A stretch of DNA of 47,954 nt. Origin: a virus. Shown in pieces: positions 5,922-13,427 of the stretch; the stretch's first letter is position 1; each line of letters begins with the position of its first letter. The stretch spans positions 1-47,954 of IMG/VR virus record IMGVR_UViG_3300000956_000007; one strand, 5' to 3'. The notes under the pieces are model-generated. The model was not told where the DNA came from. It searched no databases and worked only from the letters and a program-made list of their open reading frames with translations. The position numbers and the translations under genes are program-made.

Positions 5922-7630
5922 TATTTACCCCATTCATTAACATCTACCTTAAACTTAACACCAAAATCAGGTTGTACATCTTCCATAGTTCGTTTAATCT
6001 CTGGAAGATATTCTTTCTCTTTACCTTCCTCAATCTCAAAAACTAGGGAATCATGTACTTGGAGATTTGGTATGCACTCATCGGTGACGAGACCGGCACG
6101 TTTAACGGCAAGAGTCTGTCGTTTAACAATCTCGAAAGCCCCACCTTGAATGGCAGCATTATCTGCCTTGTGGTGCTCGCTTGAAAACTGAAAGTGTCTT
6201 CGACGACCGGTCCATAGTCTGATGAATCCATTTTCTTTTGCTCTCATCTCAGCAAGTTTAGTAAATTTGAGGAATCCTGGATATTTGTTGTAGTAATTAT
6301 CCTTGATGGCTTTACCTGCTGGAATACTTACTCCAAAGGTGTTAGCAATCTTCTCATAGCCTGCACCGTATGAAATGGCATAGTTCAATGTCTTGGTAGG
6401 ACCGCGACCCATACCTAATTCTGCCGCCATTTCATCGAAGAGATCTCTAGTAGGATCATTGAAGATCTCAATGAGAGATTTCTCATTGGCATAAGCAGCC
6501 TTCAGTCGAAATTCAAGTTGGGAGAAGTCAAATTCCCAAAGGCGATAACCTTCTCTCGGTATGAAAGCCTGCTTAAGTTTGCCGTTCCAGTCCTTTTGAG
6601 AAGACTTAGGGATCTGATGGAGGATAGAAGCTGAGAGTCTACCTGTCTTTGTACCATGCTGTTTAAAATTTGTTCTAAATCGTCCATCATGACTAATCTT
6701 CTCCAAGTAGGGTCCGTAGTTAGAACCTGTAGCTTTTGACCACCCCCTGTAGGCCATAATTAGTTTAGCCCTGTGGTCATTATTTCGTTCTAGAAGTTCT
6801 TCATAAATCTTCATGTTTTCTTTATTGAATGACCACTTGTCTGTCTTAGAACTTCTCTTGCCTACAGGGGGGAGCTTCAGCTCATTAAGCAGGAAGTTAC
6901 CGAGTTGATCTGGTGACCCTGGATTAAAACCGAGTTCATTTCTGATCTCAGCCATAATCTTGGTACCACGTTCGTATTCTTGTTCGCAAAACTTTGTATC
7001 AATTAGAATTCCATTATCTTCCATCTCCATCAGGAAGTGACAAAATTCTTGTTCTATATCCCACAATTCACCATCAAAGTCTTGCACTTGAAATTCTGGA
7101 AGAAGCTTGGAGAAAAGTTCCTCTGTAATAAATGCATCATTTGCGCCATAAGGTCTAATAATATCTACAGGAATGTAGTCCCAACCAAATGCTTTAACAA
7201 TACCATCTTGAAGTTCTGAGTTACGCTTAGGTTCTCCACCATAATGCCTACTCAGCGGGTCAAGTTCTTTACTGTATAGATTCTCATCAATCATATGAGC
7301 CATGAGCATAGTACAATAGAACTTCTTAACCTTCTCAGGCTGGACGCCGAGATTTCTTAATGCACGAAGGTCATGCTTAGCGTGATGCATTACTAAACAA
7401 GGATGGTTCTGAGTAACATCTACAAGTAACGGCAACCATTCAGAAGGGAGATTATCTCCTAGCCTGTGATTGAAAGCGAAGTAATCCCCCTGTAGGCCGG
7501 TACTAGTAGATACACCCCAAGTTGAGCTAAAAGGATGATTAAGAGTACCCTCAGTGTCTAGAACTAGGTAAGGTGATTCCTGAGCAATCCTCAGGTACTT
7601 ATTAAACTCCTCCCAACTAAGGTAAGTCAT
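5921..7630 (-). CDS. DNA polymerase I-like (family A) replicative polymerase
   Basis: 569 residues with a 3'-5' proofreading domain and polymerase domain, no 5' nuclease. Exo I is D25-T-E27, Exo II is around H86-D87 and Exo III is Y161GAND165. Polymerase motif A is EFDFSQLE (D368), motif B is K413-x7-Y421-G and motif C is VHDSLVFE (H526-D527). Length suits phage family A enzymes. It sits downstream of the primase-helicase in the same operon, and is the likely replicase. Three CCTGTAGG copies lie in it (6746, 6861, 7489), in two orientations and three reading frames (AYRG, PPVG, LQG). Confidence 0.95.
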   Translation of the reverse strand: MTYLSWEEFNKYLRIAQESPYLVLDTEGTLNHPFSSTWGVSTSTGLQGDYFAFNHRLGDNLPSEWLPLLVDVTQNHPCLVMHHAKHDLRALRNLGVQPEKVKKFYCTMLMAHMIDENLYSKELDPLSRHYGGEPKRNSELQDGIVKAFGWDYIPVDIIRPYGANDAFITEELFSKLLPEFQVQDFDGELWDIEQEFCHFLMEMEDNGILIDTKFCEQEYERGTKIMAEIRNELGFNPGSPDQLGNFLLNELKLPPVGKRSSKTDKWSFNKENMKIYEELLERNNDHRAKLIMAYRGWSKATGSNYGPYLEKISHDGRFRTNFKQHGTKTGRLSASILHQIPKSSQKDWNGKLKQAFIPREGYRLWEFDFSQLEFRLKAAYANEKSLIEIFNDPTRDLFDEMAAELGMGRGPTKTLNYAISYGAGYEKIANTFGVSIPAGKAIKDNYYNKYPGFLKFTKLAEMRAKENGFIRLWTGRRRHFQFSSEHHKADNAAIQGGAFEIVKRQTLAVKRAGLVTDECIPNLQVHDSLVFEIEEGKEKEYLPEIKRTMEDVQPDFGVKFKVDVNEWGK

Positions 7631-7775
7631 TGTGCCACCTAATATGGTTCTCTAGATCTTCACTAAGAACTGAACAAAAACATACCTTACAACGATATAG
7701 ATAGTACACACTATACGCATTTTCTACTAATCTAATTGAAATATCTGTATTAAAATAATCGTCCATATCACTCAT
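7617..7775 (-). CDS. 52-residue zinc-finger protein
   Basis: MSDMDDYF start, then RCKVCFCSVLSEDLENHIRWH: a C2H2-type layout (CxxC, 11-12 residues, HxxxH). Such single fingers are common beside actinophage replication genes. Its start overlaps the upstream stop (ATGAGTGA) and its end overlaps the polymerase start by 14 bases. Confidence 0.65.
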   Translation of the reverse strand: MSDMDDYFNTDISIRLVENAYSVYYLYRCKVCFCSVLSEDLENHIRWHNDLP

Positions 7776-8013
7776 CTTCTGACTCCTCAATATGAATCAT
7801 AGGACGACCCTCAGAATCATAATAGCAAGCACCGGGGGATCTACACACAGTACAGGGATTATCTAATCTGAAATTCTCTTTACCAGGTTCCAGCATATCA
7901 ATATCTGGTGGCTCCTCAGGACCTTCCGGACTACCACCAATATCCAACACATAAGTCCAGAATTCCTGGTCTGACAGATTAGCTCTAAATTCACCCTCAG
8001 GACAAATGCTCAT
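7768..8013 (-). CDS. Hypothetical acidic zinc-binding protein, 81 residues
   Basis: Acidic protein rich in Pro/Glu; the C-terminal part has NPCTVCRSPGACYYDSEGRP, giving three Cys in a knuckle-like arrangement. The tail is strongly acidic (EESEDE). Coupled by ATGA overlaps on both sides. No named family. Confidence 0.6.
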   Translation of the reverse strand: MSICPEGEFRANLSDQEFWTYVLDIGGSPEGPEEPPDIDMLEPGKENFRLDNPCTVCRSPGACYYDSEGRPMIHIEESEDE

Positions 8014-8195
8014 AATTTGACCTCGTTCTCAAAGGTCTTATCTACTGCGCCTCTATCTGGAAGAATATGAAATACAGGCCTGAGTCTAAATCTAGCTGTA
8101 TCTGGAATCCTCCATACAATCTGACCATCAGAGAAATATTTGTAGTAATGTCTTCTTGCTTCTCTTTCAGCGAGATCAATCTCAAGTCTATTCAT
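8010..8195 (-). CDS. Hypothetical basic protein, 61 residues
   Basis: Helical N-terminus (EIDLAEREARRHYYKYF) followed by beta-like basic segments (VWRIPDTARFRLRP). Lies between the primase-helicase and an acidic zinc protein, overlapping both by four bases. Function unknown. Confidence 0.6.
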   Translation of the reverse strand: MNRLEIDLAEREARRHYYKYFSDGQIVWRIPDTARFRLRPVFHILPDRGAVDKTFENEVKL

Positions 8196-9955
8196 AATTT
8201 GAACCTATTATCTAGATCGGGAACACCTGATGGAATAGAAATCTTTCCGTTGCTAGTTTTTGGATCTGTGTAAATCTCAAAGTCTAGATTAGTCATTCGC
8301 TTAATCAGAAACTTATCAAACTTCTTAGCCATTCTGAGCTTCATGTTACTTACTTCGATCATACTCTGAACAGGCCACAAATTAACAGCAGTAGTTAAAG
8401 CCGCACCAATATATCGAGAACCAAACAGATCATCTAGTTCGGTTGGTTTCTTATTACCTATCTGAGCCTTACGGTTATGGTGAATAAACCATACGAAACA
8501 GCCGAAACCTGTTCGTAAAGTTTTATGTACATAATCGAGAGCATCAAGAATAACCTTTTCAGAATTAAGATCGTCGCTAACCCCAACCCCGAATGAATCG
8601 AAGATAATACCGTCTGGCCTGAAGTTGTCGATAACAACTGCTAACTCCGATTGTGCGGCTTTATTACCTAATCTGACAGAATAACCAAGAGGGAGAACCA
8701 GAAGATTTTCATTCAACAAATCTGAATTTTCTTCTGTCTCCATTTGCATGTTATCCATAAGATAGTGCAACTCTTCGTGTGGCATCTCCATAGATACCAG
8801 AAGAGTCTTCATAGGCTTGGGAACTTTCCATTTCAGAAAGTCTTGGCCACGAGCTAACTTTTCAGCAAATCTAATAGAGAGCTGAGACTTACCTACGTCT
8901 GGTGGACCTGACAACATAGCCAAACCCTTCTTATGTAACAGCCCTTCAATGACCCATTCTAGATTAATCTCAGTCTCAATGAATTCTTTGAATGTAAATA
9001 CTCTAAGTCTAGGTTGTTCTGTGTTTTCAGAAGGAGGAGCGGAACCATCTTCGTTCTGACCTACAGGGGGGTGTCTGGATCTACAATAGTTAATAATTCC
9101 CAGAAGTCTGTTTTTTTGATCTTTTCGTTTAGAGAATTTTCCCCATCTTGAATCCGCATTAAGGAGGATTGATAAAGTCTCAGCATTCGACATGCCCAAT
9201 TCGATGCAGATGTGTCCAAGTTTAGCGAGGGCGGAGGATCTATGTCCTCGTTCAATCTTTGGTTCTGCAAAGAATTTGAACTCATCAGGACCCCAAGCAT
9301 ATTTAGCAATAGTATCTAGTACTGGAGGTATATAGTTGATATCTTGTTCTTGGAGAATCTTTACTGGAACAGGAGGTAACCCGTTAAAGAGATGTATAGA
9401 GGTAGGCTCAGGTTCCCACCTAAACGTCGTGACCGTCAGCCCTGACTCGTGGTGGGTCGTTGACGGTGGCCTGAGTACCCTGTTCGCGTTCCAACAGCCT
9501 AGATCTGCATTAAGGTGATAGGCTAATCTAGCTGTAATATTTTCAATAATTTCAATGTCTTTTACAAAGTTCTCAAGTTTCCAGTACCAGTGTTCATGTT
9601 GAGAAGTGCTGGATCTAATCTTAATATTTGGTTCTGGTACATCTGAAACTGCCGCAGGACTATTACCGTCGAACTCTACCCAGACTACATTTGTTCCCTT
9701 GAAATTCTCTTTCTCAGCGTCTTTAGCGGTACTATAAAGAGCAGGACCATAATAGACCTCATGTGTAGCAGTCTTAGTTCTAATATGTTCAATTAACTCT
9801 TCTTTTCCTGTAGGCCAGAGAAAAAAGTATTGCTTGAACTCGTCTGTTTCAGGATTCTTAGTAGGGGAGTAAGCATAACCAGTCTCATTCCCATAGATAA
9901 ATTCCAGGAACGTCTGTAGATCCTGTGTAGGATCCAGACTGGTTACTGTTCCCAC
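8192..9955 (-). CDS. Primase-polymerase fused to RecA-fold helicase
   Basis: 587 residues. The first 200 look like an AEP/RepB-type primase: VVWVEFDGN (about 90-98) carries the paired acidic residues, followed by a strand with His (HEHWYWKL) and NRVLRPPST. The second half is a RecA-like ATPase of the RepA/DnaB class with Walker A GPPDVGKS (350-357), VSMEMPHEE and a Walker B GIIFDSFG near 455. Together they would prime and unwind DNA at the fork. GTG start at 9955 with AAGGAG about a dozen bases upstream. Motif copies at 9060 (HPPVGQ, in the interdomain linker) and 9807. Confidence 0.85.
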   Translation of the reverse strand: MGTVTSLDPTQDLQTFLEFIYGNETGYAYSPTKNPETDEFKQYFFLWPTGKEELIEHIRTKTATHEVYYGPALYSTAKDAEKENFKGTNVVWVEFDGNSPAAVSDVPEPNIKIRSSTSQHEHWYWKLENFVKDIEIIENITARLAYHLNADLGCWNANRVLRPPSTTHHESGLTVTTFRWEPEPTSIHLFNGLPPVPVKILQEQDINYIPPVLDTIAKYAWGPDEFKFFAEPKIERGHRSSALAKLGHICIELGMSNAETLSILLNADSRWGKFSKRKDQKNRLLGIINYCRSRHPPVGQNEDGSAPPSENTEQPRLRVFTFKEFIETEINLEWVIEGLLHKKGLAMLSGPPDVGKSQLSIRFAEKLARGQDFLKWKVPKPMKTLLVSMEMPHEELHYLMDNMQMETEENSDLLNENLLVLPLGYSVRLGNKAAQSELAVVIDNFRPDGIIFDSFGVGVSDDLNSEKVILDALDYVHKTLRTGFGCFVWFIHHNRKAQIGNKKPTELDDLFGSRYIGAALTTAVNLWPVQSMIEVSNMKLRMAKKFDKFLIKRMTNLDFEIYTDPKTSNGKISIPSGVPDLDNRFKL

Positions 9956-9958
9956 CTT

Positions 9959-10120
9959 CTAGTTCTCCTTTGGACATACAGGATGCGTAAATGAAGTTAG
10001 TAAAGTATCCAAACTTACAGTTATATAGACCTGGTCACCTTCAAGTATTTCTTTTGTACATCTACCACAAGGATAACTCATAGGCATATTTGAAATAAAT
10101 CTTAATTTATCTTTCTTCAT
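9959..10120 (-). CDS. 53-residue zinc-binding protein next to tRNA-Arg
   Basis: MKKDKLRFISNMPMSYPCGRCTKEILEG..., with C-x2-C near residue 18 and HPVC near the end, a C3H-type site. Start codon at 10120 lies only two bases from the 3' end of the tRNA-Arg gene, so translation must begin on a tRNA-processed or leaderless end, or at one of the internal ATGs at 10087 or 10081. The primase start follows immediately. Confidence 0.55.
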   Translation of the reverse strand: MKKDKLRFISNMPMSYPCGRCTKEILEGDQVYITVSLDTLLTSFTHPVCPKEN

Positions 10121-10121
10121 G

Positions 10122-10194
10122 TGTCCCTGACTGGATTCGAACCAGCAACTAAGAGCTTAGAAGGCTCCTACTCTATCCTTTGAGTTACAGGGAC
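10122..10194 (-). tRNA. tRNA-Arg (anticodon TCT)
   Basis: Full cloverleaf: acceptor GTCCCTG/CAGGGAC, D-arm with AAAGGA loop, anticodon loop CTTCTAA (anticodon TCT), T-arm GCTGG-TTCGAAT-CCAGT and discriminator A. CCA is not encoded. It reads AGA, which is by far the commonest Arg codon in this genome, so it likely compensates for host codon bias. Confidence 0.92.
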
Positions 10195-10202
10195 CAGACG
10201 GT

Positions 10203-10260
10203 GATCAGAGACACCCTACGCAACGTAGCGTCCAACTAGCCCAACGCCCTATCTCTGATT
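10203..10260 (-). ncRNA. Structured RNA element with three-way junction
   Basis: Inverted repeat ATCAGAGA (10204-10211) with TCTCTGAT (10252-10259) encloses a CTACG-CAA-CGTAG hairpin (10216-10228) and a GCGT/ACGC hairpin (10228-10231 with 10244-10247). It lies between tRNA-Arg and the uracil-DNA glycosylase and is co-transcribed with them. It looks like a tRNA-like fold without a T-arm, but no conserved tRNA bases identify it. Confidence 0.4.
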
Positions 10261-10289
10261 CTTACCTGGCTATCCAGACCGATAATAAA

Positions 10290-10865
10290 TTAAGCTGCAC
10301 TCTTAGCTGTAGCGTATGCTGCTAGTTTTATATAGCCTTCAGTAACTAGAGCTTTCCTGTAGGGTTGATACGTAAGTACAGCAGGATGATATAGTGGTAC
10401 AAATTTATCTTTAAGTAATTCTCCATGATTATGAAAAACATTATTCAGTTCTGGAAAAACTGTATGAATAGCAGCTCTACCACACATACCTACAACAAGA
10501 GGACTGACAATTTCAATTTCCTTAAGCAGGTATTCTCTACTAGCTACAATCTCATCTTCAACAGGGGTAAAATTACCATCAGACTGTTGGAGAGGGTAGT
10601 ATTTAACTGTATTCGTATAGAATACGTTCTCATCTTTAATACCTACGTCGTTAAGAAGTAGACTGAGATTCTTCCCTGCCCTACCTACAAAGGGGATTTT
10701 ATAAGCATTCTCCATTTTACCTGGAGCTTCCCCAATAATAAGTACCTTGGGATTAAGAAATCCTACACCGGGAACAAAGTTCCTACCAACCCTTCGTAAA
10801 TGACTAAATCTAGGATCTTCCTGATACTGTTGATATAACTTATCTAATTCTTCCATGGTTCCCAT
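10290..10865 (-). CDS. Uracil-DNA glycosylase, family 4-like
   Basis: 191 residues. It removes uracil from DNA. The family 4/5 motifs are visible: IIGEAPG (43-49) with the water-activating segment, IPFVGRAG (57-64) and the C-terminal PLYHPAV loop. Family 4 enzymes usually hold an iron-sulphur cluster with four Cys; only one Cys is visible here (VVGMCGRAA), so this protein probably lacks the cluster. The ATG at 10865 has GGAG ten bases upstream. It complements the dUTPase of the same operon. Confidence 0.85.
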   Translation of the reverse strand: MGTMEELDKLYQQYQEDPRFSHLRRVGRNFVPGVGFLNPKVLIIGEAPGKMENAYKIPFVGRAGKNLSLLLNDVGIKDENVFYTNTVKYYPLQQSDGNFTPVEDEIVASREYLLKEIEIVSPLVVGMCGRAAIHTVFPELNNVFHNHGELLKDKFVPLYHPAVLTYQPYRKALVTEGYIKLAAYATAKSAA

Positions 10866-10895
10866 TTAGTACTATCTCCTTCATTACAGTTTAGT

Positions 10896-10983
10896 TGGTG
10901 CGGGTACCGGGACTTGAACCCGGATAGTGATAATCACCGGTTGATTTTAAGTCAACTGCGTCTGCCTATTCCGCCATACCCGC
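10896..10983 (-). tRNA. tRNA-Leu (anticodon TAA), CCA encoded
   Basis: Class II tRNA: acceptor GCGGGTA/TACCCGC, D-arm with GGCGGAATAGGC, anticodon stem GTTGA-CTTAAAA-TCAAC (anticodon TAA), a long variable arm (CGGTGATTATCACT) and T-arm CCGGG-TTCAAGT-CCCGG, ending ACCA. It reads TTA, which the phage uses often. Confidence 0.95.
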
Positions 10984-11050
10984 TCACAGGCTGTACCGAT
11001 ACCTTTTACGGCCATTTAACAGACTTAGGAACTGTCTGCACCTTTATTAC

Positions 11051-11245
11051 TTAGTCTACATCAGAAGAAGACTGCTCTACCTTAGCTTCAAACCAGAATC
11101 CATGAGCATAGGCAGCTACATCTTCCTCATTCTCATCCTTGAGGATAAGAGCACCTGACTCATCAATCCACCAGTTAGAGATATCTACATGCCTAGAGAA
11201 CTTGAGTTTTTCTTCAACAGACTTATGAAGAACTCGGAGATTCAT
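11051..11245 (-). CDS. Hypothetical protein, 64 residues
   Basis: MNLRVLHKSVEEKLKF start with AAGAAGGG five bases upstream of ATG, one of the stronger ribosome sites of the operon. A Trp-rich centre (NWWIDESG, HGFWFEAK) and acidic Ser-rich tail. No recognised domain. Stands alone between two RNA-gene regions. Confidence 0.65.
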   Translation of the reverse strand: MNLRVLHKSVEEKLKFSRHVDISNWWIDESGALILKDENEEDVAAYAHGFWFEAKVEQSSSDVD

Positions 11246-11297
11246 AACTACCCTTCTTAATTAATATTTAGTATGTAAGGTGTCCCGACCCTACTCC

Positions 11298-11369
11298 TGT
11301 AGTTCCCGATTTAGAGTTAGCGGCATGGGGTGTCTACTAACTCAAGGCTCGAATCCTCTACAAACTACA
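11298..11369 (+). ncRNA. Possible structured RNA (tRNA-like), strand uncertain
   Basis: TGTAGTT (11298-11304) pairs with AACTACA (11363-11369) around a GAGTTAG/CTAACTC hairpin and an AGG-CTCGAAT-CCT segment that resembles a T-arm. A second hairpin (11383-11394 with 11404-11413, ten pairs and a two-base bulge) follows. No gene is visible in 11246-11491. The leftward transcript would carry the complement. A TTGACA on the minus strand (11457-11462) may be its promoter. Confidence 0.3.
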
Positions 11370-11491
11370 TCCCGCCGGAGATCTAAGTGTTGTCCTAACC
11401 CCTGACAACTTAGCAGCCCTACGGTAACCTCTCGGATATCTCAGAGAACAATCTCATGTCAATATCCTAGCTGCATTCCTCCGTTGACTAA

Positions 11492-12010
11492 TTACAGACC
11501 CAAACTATCCGAGAACTTGTTGCTACTGTTGTTCTCTTCCTCGTATAGACGCTTAGAGACTGCATCTGCGATATTAATGAAGGTACGACCAGCGTTCTTA
11601 GTACCTTCCTTACCCTGAGTGGCCTTAAGAGTAATAAAGGCTTCTCGTCCCTGCAAATCAGACGGATTAACTGAATCCATTTCAGACTCAGACAAATCAA
11701 AACCTCTACGCAGACGACGCTTCAACCACTTGGTAGCAGTCTTCTCTTCTGGAGTATAGTTTTCCCATACACCCTGTCGCTCAGGGAAAAGACTGAAGTA
11801 TTCAATCTGCTTCTTACCATGGAACTCATTGTCAGGCTCGTTGATGTTCCAAGTAATAACGAGCTGAGTTACGTGGTTTCCTTCATTAGAAGAAGGAAGT
11901 TCAGACACCTTAACCTCTGCGTCAGTGCAGACGGCAAAATAAGTATCAGGCTTCACAAAGAATGGGTCGTCATTAACCTGAGTGGTATCAAGATCACCAA
12001 AGATAGACAT
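11492..12010 (-). CDS. Putative ssDNA-binding/recombination accessory protein (MSIFGDL-type)
   Basis: 172 residues starting MSIFGDLD at 12010, just after the Sak4-type ATPase gene. A beta-rich core with paired WLKRRLRRGFDLSES and GREAFITLK segments and an acidic, flexible tail (YEEENNSSNKFSDSLGL) resembles phage ssDNA-binding-like partners found beside Sak4 recombinases. The longer open frame to 12175 overlaps the ATPase and has low-complexity residues typical of a shadow frame, so I rejected that extension. Function is inferred from neighbourhood. Confidence 0.6.
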   Translation of the reverse strand: MSIFGDLDTTQVNDDPFFVKPDTYFAVCTDAEVKVSELPSSNEGNHVTQLVITWNINEPDNEFHGKKQIEYFSLFPERQGVWENYTPEEKTATKWLKRRLRRGFDLSESEMDSVNPSDLQGREAFITLKATQGKEGTKNAGRTFINIADAVSKRLYEEENNSSNKFSDSLGL

Positions 12011-12024
12011 TAGTTTGCTCTCTT

Positions 12025-12795
12025 TCAGCTGTTCACGTACTTCTGAATTAGTTCCGGAATCTGGTTGACTTTGTACGTCTTCTCGTCGATCGTTGGAATC
12101 TGTGTCTTCGCTGTCTCCTGTAGAGTCGGCTCGAACTGGATCAGTCTTCCTTCTGCTTTTTCTTTGAATTGCCATCCTATTAGGTTAGCTTCCTGTGCGA
12201 TTTGTTTATAGCAAGCTTCCGGTCCCGCTGGTCTAATAGCAAACCGTTTGTTAGTCTTATCTTTTTCGGTCGGATCCCTAATATGTGCTAGATAGATAAT
12301 GTGCATTCCTGATTTATTCAGTACTTCAATTGTATCCTTAAGAGCAGATTCTACAATTCTATAGTGAGGCCACGCTTCTACTAGAGGATGCTTTTGTTCT
12401 GGTGGACCAAGTGGGTTAGCAGTTACAACCTCTCGAAGCATTTGATTAATTGCTGTTGAAGCTGTATCCAATACTAAAGTATCGTAATTACAATAAGGCT
12501 CATATCCTTCATCTCTAGCCTGGACAAGCATTCTAATTTGTCCAAAGCTATCGAAAGGAATAGGCTTAGTACGCTTAACTAATTCAGGAAACTTAAAAAG
12601 TGTAGAGATACCTGAATCTGTGTACACCCACATAGGAGAGGCATTAATAGCCTCTAGGATCCGGGCAGTAAGATCTGTCTTACCTACTCCAGGATCTCCA
12701 TAGAAGTAAGCACGGAGAAGCTTTGGGATGTCTGCCATTGATTCAGGTCCGCCCTCAATGGACTTATTCAGTAGCTCTAGCTGTTTAGCATCCAT
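12025..12795 (-). CDS. RecA-like AAA ATPase (Sak4-type recombinase)
   Basis: 256 residues with Walker A GDPGVGKT (33-40) and Walker B DTLVLDT (105-111), then IIYLAHIRD as sensor-like strand and a C-terminal beta region. Length and motif spacing match Sak4/RecA-core single-strand annealing ATPases of phages, which work with a phage SSB and a Cas4-like exonuclease; both are neighbours here (11492 and 13427). Likely drives recombination-dependent replication. Confidence 0.85.
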   Translation of the reverse strand: MDAKQLELLNKSIEGGPESMADIPKLLRAYFYGDPGVGKTDLTARILEAINASPMWVYTDSGISTLFKFPELVKRTKPIPFDSFGQIRMLVQARDEGYEPYCNYDTLVLDTASTAINQMLREVVTANPLGPPEQKHPLVEAWPHYRIVESALKDTIEVLNKSGMHIIYLAHIRDPTEKDKTNKRFAIRPAGPEACYKQIAQEANLIGWQFKEKAEGRLIQFEPTLQETAKTQIPTIDEKTYKVNQIPELIQKYVNS

Positions 12796-13009
12796 GAGGA
12801 CACTTCCCTAGAAATTCATGATTAGCCCTAAGCCAAGCTTCGTAAATTGCTACATATGCAGAAGTACTACAACCTTCTACATAAGTACCATTAGACACGT
12901 ACCTGGCAATCCATGTACCCCGAGAATTGTGGATAGAGAAAGTAATATCACCTTCCTCAGTCAGCTCAAGAACTCTTTCAACTGCTTTAAGTGCTTTCTC
13001 TTTATCCAT
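12785..13009 (-). CDS. Hypothetical small protein, paralog set member 1
   Basis: 74 residues: helix (KALKAVERVLELTEEG), then strands (ITFSIHNSRGTWIARYV), then a second helix (AYVAIYEAWLRANHE). The same helix-strand-strand-helix outline with a W(I/V) strand recurs in the next two genes, suggesting tandem paralogs. No function known. Overlaps the ATPase start by 11 bases. Confidence 0.65.
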   Translation of the reverse strand: MDKEKALKAVERVLELTEEGDITFSIHNSRGTWIARYVSNGTYVEGCSTSAYVAIYEAWLRANHEFLGKCPHGC

Positions 13010-13230
13010 TAGAAGCCCCTACCAAGTTCGCCAAGAAGATTTTCAATAGCTCCCATTGGGTCCTCAGGATCGTAACCAATACAAGGAATACCATTAACAC
13101 CTGAAGACTCAGCAATCCATACACTATTATTTCTAGAAAGATGAAAGGATTGACCCTTGTCTACTGCTCTGAACATGCGAGTAATAGGGTCGACCTTATA
13201 GTGATACTTAGATGGAAGACCTTCACTCAT
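13009..13230 (-). CDS. Hypothetical small protein, paralog set member 2
   Basis: 73 residues: QSFHLSRNNSVWIAES strands followed by DPMGAIENLLGEL helix, matching the outline of its neighbours although sequence identity is low. TAATG overlap with the next gene and ATGA with the previous one. Function unknown. Confidence 0.65.
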   Translation of the reverse strand: MSEGLPSKYHYKVDPITRMFRAVDKGQSFHLSRNNSVWIAESSGVNGIPCIGYDPEDPMGAIENLLGELGRGF

Positions 13231-13427
13231 TTAAACCACACCTTAGAAGCTTCCTTAGTGGACTCAACAGCTAGATCTATTCTGGGATTACTACATTTAA
13301 GCCACAAGTCCTTATCTTTATTTTCAACCTCTACGACATACCTGTTATCCATATATGAAAGTGTTACGGTAAAACCTTCTTCTATAATCTCTGCAATAAA
13401 CTCTAAGGCTTCTCTACTGGACATCAT
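13227..13427 (-). CDS. Hypothetical small protein, paralog set member 3
   Basis: 66 residues: REALEFIAEIIEEGFTVTLSYMDNRYVVEVENK then a helix ending EASKVWFK. Same helix-strand-strand-helix outline as the two genes downstream. Starts MM where the exonuclease stop overlaps (TAATG). Function unknown. Confidence 0.65.
   Translation of the reverse strand: MMSSREALEFIAEIIEEGFTVTLSYMDNRYVVEVENKDKDLWLKCSNPRIDLAVESTKEASKVWFK

Noticed and set aside
12011-12175. N-terminal extension of the ssDNA-binding-like gene
   Set aside because: Overlaps the ATPase gene in another frame and reads as disordered shadow sequence; MSIFGDL at 12010 is the natural start.
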